DNA of 19,458 nucleotides from Leadbetterella sp964423865 (GTDB taxonomy: Bacteria; Bacteroidota; Bacteroidia; Cytophagales; Spirosomataceae). A program made the position numbers and the translations under genes. Each line of letters begins with the position of its first letter. Positions within the stretch are counted from its first letter, which is position 1. The stretch lies in the NCBI GenBank assembly GCA_964423865.1, contig CAYRGN010000059.1, positions 1 to 19,458 on the forward strand, in the 5' to 3' direction. The notes under the pieces were generated by a model. That model searched no databases. It was given only the letters and a program-made list of their open reading frames with translations, and was not told the origin of the DNA. This document shows, piece after piece, positions 15,061 to 19,458 of the stretch.

Positions 15061-15076
15061 TTCCACTTTTGTGGAA
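15061..15076. promoter_or_regulatory. Palindrome upstream of higBA, probable operator
   Basis: TTCCAC-TTTT-GTGGAA is a perfect inverted repeat 21 bases before the toxin ATG, overlapping the expected promoter of the minus-strand pair. HigA-type proteins bind such sites. Read on the plus strand it is followed by GTTTTTT and could also terminate, but no plus transcript is expected here. Confidence 0.5.
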
Positions 15077-15108
15077 GTTTTTTAGTGCAATGCAAAGTAT
15101 AGATTTTC

Positions 15109-15129
15109 TGTGGATAAGTAAGTGGATAC
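15109..15129. other. DnaA-box-like pair
   Basis: TGTGGATAA (15109-15117) is the exact reverse complement of the DnaA box TTATCCACA. AGTGGATAC (15121-15129) is a weaker second copy 12 bases on. Two boxes are too few to claim an origin. Confidence 0.3.
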
Positions 15130-15194
15130 AAGGAAAAAGTACGTTTGATGGAGAATTAATTATCTGTAGATAAGAAATGGGTAGGATTCTTTCA

Positions 15195-15220
15195 TCAGAA
15201 TCGCTTTCAGGAGATTCTGA
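15195..15220 (-). terminator. Hairpin after ccoS
   Basis: TCAGAATC (15195-15202) and GATTCTGA (15213-15220) form a perfect 8-bp stem with a 10-base loop, 36 bases downstream of the ccoS stop. No strong T-run follows, so termination is plausible but unproven. Confidence 0.4.
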
Positions 15221-15256
15221 CGGGATGTGTGAGGCTGTAAGGAGACTATAATGGGC

Positions 15257-15421
15257 TTATTCCTTCGTGGAACTTTCCTCCTTTTCGTCGTCAAAGAGGA
15301 TGCGCACGGAAGGGGTGTAGGTATCGTCAAACTGACCGTCTTTGGTGGCCCAGAAGAAAGAGACCAGGAAGCCGCCGGCAATCAAAAGTGCTACGATTAC
15401 AAGGAAAATAATGACGCTCAT
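15257..15421 (-). CDS. ccoS: cbb3-type cytochrome oxidase assembly protein CcoS
   Basis: 54 residues: one N-terminal membrane helix (MSVIIFLVIVALLIAGGFLV), then FFWATKDGQFDDTYTPSVRILFDDE and a charged tail. The pattern FFWAxKxGQFDDxxxPxxRIL-DD is diagnostic of CcoS, which is needed for cofactor maturation of cbb3 oxidase and normally travels with the copper ATPase CcoI. Its ATG overlaps the ccoI stop in ATGA (15418-15421), implying translational coupling. The gene is short enough to be missed by length filters. ccoN, which often follows, is absent; after a hairpin comes higBA. Confidence 0.93.
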   Translation of the reverse strand: MSVIIFLVIVALLIAGGFLVSFFWATKDGQFDDTYTPSVRILFDDEKEESSTKE

Positions 15422-17835
15422 ATCAGGTTTTTGAGTTTAGCAAATAGCCAGGTACACCCTACGGCAAACAGCACTACTGACATGGAACTGAGGGGCATGA
15501 ATACCGCGGCGTAAAGAGGCGACAAATGCCCGCTCACGGCCAGTCCAATGCCCACCATGTTATACAGTACAGAAAGCGCAAAGGCCGCAATGACCACGTT
15601 CATGGCAATGCGGGAGAAGCCGATGAACTCATCGATACGGTGGAATTCACGGGCATCGAGAATGACGTCGCAGGCGGGCGAAAAGGCATTGACGTCTTCG
15701 CTGAGCGCTACGCCCACGTGGGCCTGGCGGAGGGCGCCGGCATCGTTGAGTCCGTCACCGATCATGAGGATCTTCCGCCCGTCTTCCTGCTTGTTTTTGA
15801 TGAAGTCGAGCTTGTCCTGTGGCCGCATGCCGAAATGCATATTTCCCTCCTTAAAATAAGGCGCTACCAGGTCGCGGTCACGGTTGTTATCGCCGGAGAT
15901 GAGGGCGAGAACATGCGGAACGGAAAGCTTTTGCAGTACCTTCTCCCATCCCTGGCGGAATTTGGATTGTACAGAAAACTGACCGCGGTAGACCCCGTCG
16001 ATTTCCACCAATACCTGTCCCGATTCTTTGGGGGCGGTGGAGTGCCTAAGGAAGTCGGCGCTGCCCAGGCGAACGGTATGCCCGGCCACCTGTGCTTCCG
16101 TACCTTGCCCTTTTGTTTCCTGGAAACGGGTCACGGCTTGTGCCGTACCGAAAGGCTGAAGGTGCCCTGCGATGATCTTGCTCAGAGGATGCACAGAGGC
16201 GGAGGCCGCCGCTTCTACCCAGCTTTTCTCTTCGTTGGTAAGAGGCTCCCCGGAGAATTTCACACGACCGGATTTCCCTTCGGTGAGGGTGCCGGTCTTA
16301 TCGAACGCAATGGTGTCTACCTCCGAGAGCAACTGTATGACATTTTGATTTTTGACAAAGAATCTGTTTTTGCCCAGGAGAGACATGGCCGTATTCATGG
16401 CGAAGGGCATGGCCAGAGTAAGGGCGCACGGACAAGCCACCATGAGTACAGCAGTCATGGTGACCCACACCAGATCCGGGTTATGGAAATGCCAGTAGAG
16501 GCCGGTGAGGGCCGCGATGCCAATGGCGGCGTAAGTGAAATACCGGCTGAAAAGATTGGCGAAATCAGAGGTTCTGGAGGCTTTGTCTTTGCGGAACGCC
16601 TCGTTATTCCAGAGTTCGGTCAGGTAACTGCGGGATACTTCTTTCTCCACCTGCAATTCTATTTTCGGTCCCAACTGCCGCCCGCCCGCATACACGTGCG
16701 CGCCTTTAACTACCTCCACCGGCGCCGATTCTCCGGTGACGAAAGCGTAATCGATGAGGGCATGATCCGACAAAAGACGGGAGTCGGCCGGAATGAGTTC
16801 CTGGTGGTGGATTTCGATGACATCCAGCGGACTGAGATCGGCCACGTTTTTAAAGCCTTGCGCTTTGGTTCGCACCGCCAGGGGGAAGTACGATTTATAA
16901 TCGTGCTCAAACGACAGGTAATTGTAGGTAACCTGCTGCAACCATTTTCCTACGAGGAGGAAGAGCACCAGTCCCGCGAGGCTGTCCCAATACCCCGAAG
17001 TCTGATTGAACAGGGTTTCATACGTGCTGCGGAGAAACAGGGCCGTTATCCCCATGGCGATGGGGATGTCAACACTCAGGATACGGGTGGTACCTTTCCA
17101 GTTTTCTTTCAGGGAAAGCCAGGCCCCTTTCAGGAAATCTGACGCACCGAAAAAGTAAACCGGCAGGGCCAGGAAGAAGTTCAGGTAAAGGAAAAACTTC
17201 TGGTATCCCGCGTCAATATTGTTCTGAAGATCCAGCTTAAAATATTCGGGAAAACTAAGCAGCATGATGTTGCCAAAACAAAAGCCCGTGACCCCGATGC
17301 GAAGCAGGAGACGGTGTTGTTCCCGGTTGGATTTCGGCGTTTTGTCGGCGCTTTCCAGGTTGATCAGGGGGGCATAGCCCAGGGTAGCCAGTAGCTCTAC
17401 TACTTCTTTGAGCGTAACCTTTGAAGGGTCGTACGACACAAAGAGTTGTTTCCGTATAAAATTGAGACGGGAAGAAATAACGCCTGATTGTACCTTACTG
17501 AAGTTTTCCAGCAGCCAGACACAGGAACTGCAATGTACGGAGGGAATAAAGAAAGTTACTTTGGCCAGGGAGTCGCTGCGGAAATCGAGCAACTGTTTTT
17601 CAATGGCGTGGTCGTCGAGGTAATCGTATTTTCCGGCCCAGTTCAATGATTTGAGGCTTACGCCCGCGTTCTCATTGAGGTCATAGTAGGTACAGAGGCC
17701 GTTTTCCTGCAAAATTTCATACACGGTTTTGCAGCCGGTACAACAGAACGGCTTATCGTCTGCGGTGATGATTTCTCCTTCACACGCGCCATCGCAGTGA
17801 TAGCACAAAACTTTCTCTTCAACCAGGCTGCTCAT
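15418..17835 (-). CDS. ccoI: Copper-transporting P1B-type ATPase for cbb3 oxidase maturation (CcoI/FixI)
   Basis: 805 residues. An N-terminal cysteine-rich zinc-ribbon-like region (CYHCDGAC, CCTGC; residues 11-35) is followed by an HMA domain with VHCSSC (Cys102, Cys105). Then come about eight membrane helices, the phosphatase loop TGES (367-370), the ion-binding CPC in VACPCALT (468-470), the phosphorylated Asp512 in DKTGT, the HPLS nucleotide motif and GDGLNDA. The N-terminal double cysteine motif plus HMA and the neighbouring ccoS identify it as the CcoI/FixI type. This type exports copper for delivery to the CuB centre of cbb3 oxidase rather than for general detoxification. The 350-base divergent gap to the kinase has a perfect Crp/Fnr-like palindrome about 125 bases before this start. 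All catalytic motifs are intact. Confidence 0.95.
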   Translation of the reverse strand: MSSLVEEKVLCYHCDGACEGEIITADDKPFCCTGCKTVYEILQENGLCTYYDLNENAGVSLKSLNWAGKYDYLDDHAIEKQLLDFRSDSLAKVTFFIPSVHCSSCVWLLENFSKVQSGVISSRLNFIRKQLFVSYDPSKVTLKEVVELLATLGYAPLINLESADKTPKSNREQHRLLLRIGVTGFCFGNIMLLSFPEYFKLDLQNNIDAGYQKFFLYLNFFLALPVYFFGASDFLKGAWLSLKENWKGTTRILSVDIPIAMGITALFLRSTYETLFNQTSGYWDSLAGLVLFLLVGKWLQQVTYNYLSFEHDYKSYFPLAVRTKAQGFKNVADLSPLDVIEIHHQELIPADSRLLSDHALIDYAFVTGESAPVEVVKGAHVYAGGRQLGPKIELQVEKEVSRSYLTELWNNEAFRKDKASRTSDFANLFSRYFTYAAIGIAALTGLYWHFHNPDLVWVTMTAVLMVACPCALTLAMPFAMNTAMSLLGKNRFFVKNQNVIQLLSEVDTIAFDKTGTLTEGKSGRVKFSGEPLTNEEKSWVEAAASASVHPLSKIIAGHLQPFGTAQAVTRFQETKGQGTEAQVAGHTVRLGSADFLRHSTAPKESGQVLVEIDGVYRGQFSVQSKFRQGWEKVLQKLSVPHVLALISGDNNRDRDLVAPYFKEGNMHFGMRPQDKLDFIKNKQEDGRKILMIGDGLNDAGALRQAHVGVALSEDVNAFSPACDVILDAREFHRIDEFIGFSRIAMNVVIAAFALSVLYNMVGIGLAVSGHLSPLYAAVFMPLSSMSVVLFAVGCTWLFAKLKNLI

Positions 17836-17952
17836 ACAGGATTTTGCTAAATAAGTGAAAGTTATGTGAATTTAATGCTGTTCCCGTTAAATTTATATGC
17901 AAAACTCCATTTTTTTAGGACGAGAGAAAATGATGAGCGCACCTGAAAAAAT

Positions 17953-17966
17953 ATGACGTTGGTCAT
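17953..17966. promoter_or_regulatory. Crp/Fnr-like palindrome (ccoI side)
   Basis: ATGAC-GTTG-GTCAT is a perfect 5-4-5 palindrome with the TGA-N6-TCA layout of Crp/Fnr-family sites. It lies 118-131 bases upstream of the ccoI ATG. A weak -7-like GAGTTTTG on the minus strand (17907-17900) would place its centre near -64. Confidence 0.5.
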
Positions 17967-18125
17967 GATTCGGGGTGTTTTCATGAGAAGCGGGGAGAGG
18001 CTTTTTCCGGGGGGCTTATTTTTTTATCCCCTGTATAATTTATAATGTATTGGTTTATAGTATATTATATTTTATTTTCAAAAAATAGGACGATGTTTTT
18101 GCGGAAGAGGAAGCCGCGGGGATGA

Positions 18126-18139
18126 ATGATGAGTATCAT
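18126..18139. promoter_or_regulatory. Crp/Fnr-like palindrome (kinase side)
   Basis: ATGAT-GAGT-ATCAT is a perfect palindrome matching 8 of 10 fixed bases of the FNR box TTGAT-N4-ATCAA. Its centre (18132.5) lies about 41 bases upstream of the start expected from the -7 box at 18162-18169, the classical class II activator position. Confidence 0.55.
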
Positions 18140-18143
18140 TTTA

Positions 18144-18169
18144 TAATTTTGAGTATTCAAATAATTTTG
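18144..18169 (+). promoter_or_regulatory. Duplicated -7 promoter box TAATTTTG of the kinase gene
   Basis: TAATTTTG occurs at 18144-18151 and again at 18162-18169, both matching TAnnTTTG. No good -33 TTTG lies upstream of the second, which suits an activator-dependent promoter. Between them TTTGA-GTAT-TCAAA (18148-18161) is another inverted repeat. Confidence 0.45.
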
Positions 18170-18185
18170 TGGAGTTTAAGGCTCC

Positions 18186-19397
18186 ATGATCAAAAAGCGA
18201 ACAATGAGTCAGAAGGATTTTTCAGATCTCTCGGAAGGTATTTTCAAGTATACTACCGAGGGGATCTTTGTAGTGGATGAGAGTGGAGAGATCATACGGG
18301 CCAACCCCAGCGCCGAAAAGATTTTTGGCTACGGGGTAAATGAGCTGGCCGGGAAGCGGATTGAAGACCTGATCCCTTCGCGGTACCGGGGAGCGCATGC
18401 CGGACACAGGCAACGTTTTCACGGGGAAGCCCGGGCCCGGTCTATGGGATTGGGAATGGACCTGTACGGACTCCGTAAAGACCGGTCGGAATTTCCGGTG
18501 GAGATCAGTCTCAGTCCGTATACCGACAAGAAGAGAAACTTTGTTATTGCGTTTGTGATCGATATAAGTATAAGAAAGGAATCCGAAATGAGACTAATCG
18601 CTTATAAGGACGAACTGGAGAAAGAAGTGGAAGAAAGAACACTTGATTTGCGGAATACGATTCAAAGCCTGGAGACCATCAAAAATGATCTGGACGAGGC
18701 CTTGAGGCGGGAGCAGGAACTCGGTTCCATGAAGAGCCGGTTCGTGTCTATTGCCTCGCATGAATTTCGTACGCCTCTGGCTACCATCATGTCTTCGCTT
18801 TCTCTGGTGGAAAAATACGGCAACCTGAACGAGATTGAGAAACGCGACCGCCATATTCAGCGCATTAAGGCAGCCGTGCGTAACCTTACGGAGATTCTGA
18901 ACGACTTCCTGTCTTTGAACCGCCTGGAAGAAGGTAAGGTCATCATTTCCACCGAGCCTTTCCGGGTAGATATCCTGCTGGAGGAAGTGTATAACCAGAT
19001 GATTCCTCTGATGAAGAAAAACCAGGTGATCCAGAGGGCGCACTCAGGCCCTATGACCTTCAGATCAGACCCCAAACTGATTACCAATATCCTGATTAAC
19101 CTCTTGTCTAACGCCATTAAATTTTCAGGAAACGGAAAAATCATACAGGTGATGTCGTGTACAGACGAGGAACAGCTGGTGCTGAAAGTAAAAGACGAAG
19201 GAATAGGGATACCGGAGGCCGAACACAAGCGCGTGTTTGAGCGTTTTTACCGGATGAGCAACGCGGGGGAGATACAGGGAACCGGCTTGGGCTTGAGTAT
19301 TGTGAGCCATTACGTATCTTTGTTGCAAGGGAACGTATCTTTTGAAAGTATAGAAAATGTGGGAACCGAATTTACCGTGACCATTCCGCGGAGTTAA
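18186..19397 (+). CDS. PAS-domain sensor histidine kinase with FixL-like heme-pocket pattern
   Basis: 403 residues from 18186; the ATG at 18204 (residue 7), after an A-rich stretch, may be the real start. No membrane helix, so cytoplasmic. PAS about 20-128, coiled-coil linker about 130-185, HisKA with phospho-acceptor His192 in SHEFRTPL, and HATPase with the N box (NLLSNAIKF, Asn309), DEGIGIP (337-343) and GTGLGLSI (365-372). The PAS stretch SRYRGAH to SEFPVE aligns without gaps to FixL: His71 falls on the heme-ligand histidine and Arg77 on its conserved Arg. The O2-contacting Arg is Met91, and Met87 also lies in that loop. This pattern is shared by many PAS domains without heme, so heme binding is only a hypothesis. 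Divergent from ccoI; no response regulator is visible before the window ends. Confidence 0.92.
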   Translation: MIKKRTMSQKDFSDLSEGIFKYTTEGIFVVDESGEIIRANPSAEKIFGYGVNELAGKRIEDLIPSRYRGAHAGHRQRFHGEARARSMGLGMDLYGLRKDRSEFPVEISLSPYTDKKRNFVIAFVIDISIRKESEMRLIAYKDELEKEVEERTLDLRNTIQSLETIKNDLDEALRREQELGSMKSRFVSIASHEFRTPLATIMSSLSLVEKYGNLNEIEKRDRHIQRIKAAVRNLTEILNDFLSLNRLEEGKVIISTEPFRVDILLEEVYNQMIPLMKKNQVIQRAHSGPMTFRSDPKLITNILINLLSNAIKFSGNGKIIQVMSCTDEEQLVLKVKDEGIGIPEAEHKRVFERFYRMSNAGEIQGTGLGLSIVSHYVSLLQGNVSFESIENVGTEFTVTIPRS

Positions 19398-19458
19398 TTG
19401 TAGATGAAATAGCCATGAGCATTCAGCTATCAGCCGGGTGGCGCACCACTATCAGAAA

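Noticed and set aside
15109..15129. Replication origin from DnaA boxes
   Set aside because: Two boxes only, no AT-rich unwinding element or dnaA/dnaN neighbours.
15160..15256. Truncated ccoN start after ccoS
   Set aside because: The minus-strand frames after the ccoS stop close quickly and show no CcoN helix or histidine pattern.
15526..17142. 538-codon plus-strand open frame
   Set aside because: It lies wholly opposite ccoI, whose catalytic motifs are intact; the translation has no recognisable domain. It is a mirror frame of GC-rich coding DNA.
19415..19458. Open frame MSIQLSAGWRTTIR running off the right edge
   Set aside because: Only 14 codons, no ribosome site or promoter, and the DNA resembles AGCTATCAGC-type intergenic repeats; it could be a response regulator start but cannot be supported.
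1..19458. tRNA, rRNA, CRISPR arrays, insertion sequences, prophage genes
   Set aside because: I saw no cloverleaf with a CCA-type end, no regularly spaced identical repeats with unique spacers, no transposase or integrase motifs and no terminal inverted repeats.

Overview
The window reads as a chromosomal segment of a Bacteroidota bacterium, most likely a member of the Cytophagia (Cytophagales). The grounds are protein families typical of that phylum: an OmpA protein with PD40 repeats, a TonB-receptor-like barrel with a carboxypeptidase-regulatory plug, the DUF1343/NamZ muramidase, and CcoI/CcoS. Several genes also carry the phylum's -7 promoter element TAnnTTTG a few bases upstream of the start. 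No lineage was confirmed by a search.

Layout. (1) 3-1493: the 3' part of an AT-rich accessory gene of the Schlafen/AlbA-HATPase 'RecG-like' regulator type. It is followed by a 12-bp tandem repeat and an in-frame open tail. (2) 1651-4509, minus strand: a three-gene unit of a pseudo-aldo/keto reductase, a PLP aminotransferase and a NeuD-type hexapeptide acyltransferase. It is preceded by a candidate 25-codon leader ORF and a strong intrinsic terminator. (3) 4713-5732: hemE, with a promoter that would give an almost leaderless mRNA. (4) 5782-7383: envelope OmpA/PD40 protein. (5) 7499-9086, minus: IscA-type Fe-S carrier and a NamZ-like exported muramidase. (6) 9289-10107: membrane di-iron hydroxylase. 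(7) 10257-12713: outer-membrane receptor with a strong terminator. (8) 12928-14187: hemA. (9) 14326-15039, minus: HigB/HigA toxin-antitoxin pair. (10) 15257-17835, minus: ccoI/fixI and the 54-codon ccoS, overlapping by ATGA. (11) 18186-19397: PAS sensor histidine kinase divergent from ccoI.

A common theme on the right is heme and aerobic/microaerobic respiration: hemE, hemA, the Fe-S carrier, the copper ATPase and CcoS for cbb3 oxidase assembly, and a kinase whose PAS domain aligns without gaps to the FixL heme PAS around the proximal histidine. Three Crp/Fnr-like palindromes (ATGAY-N4-RTCAT) lie upstream of hemA and between ccoI and the kinase, suggesting shared redox or oxygen control. The usual ccoNOP genes do not follow ccoS; a toxin-antitoxin pair occupies that place.

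The most unusual items are the aldo/keto reductase that has lost all four catalytic tetrad residues, the acyltransferase in the same unit that lacks the usual catalytic histidine, and the leader-ORF-plus-terminator arrangement in front of that unit.
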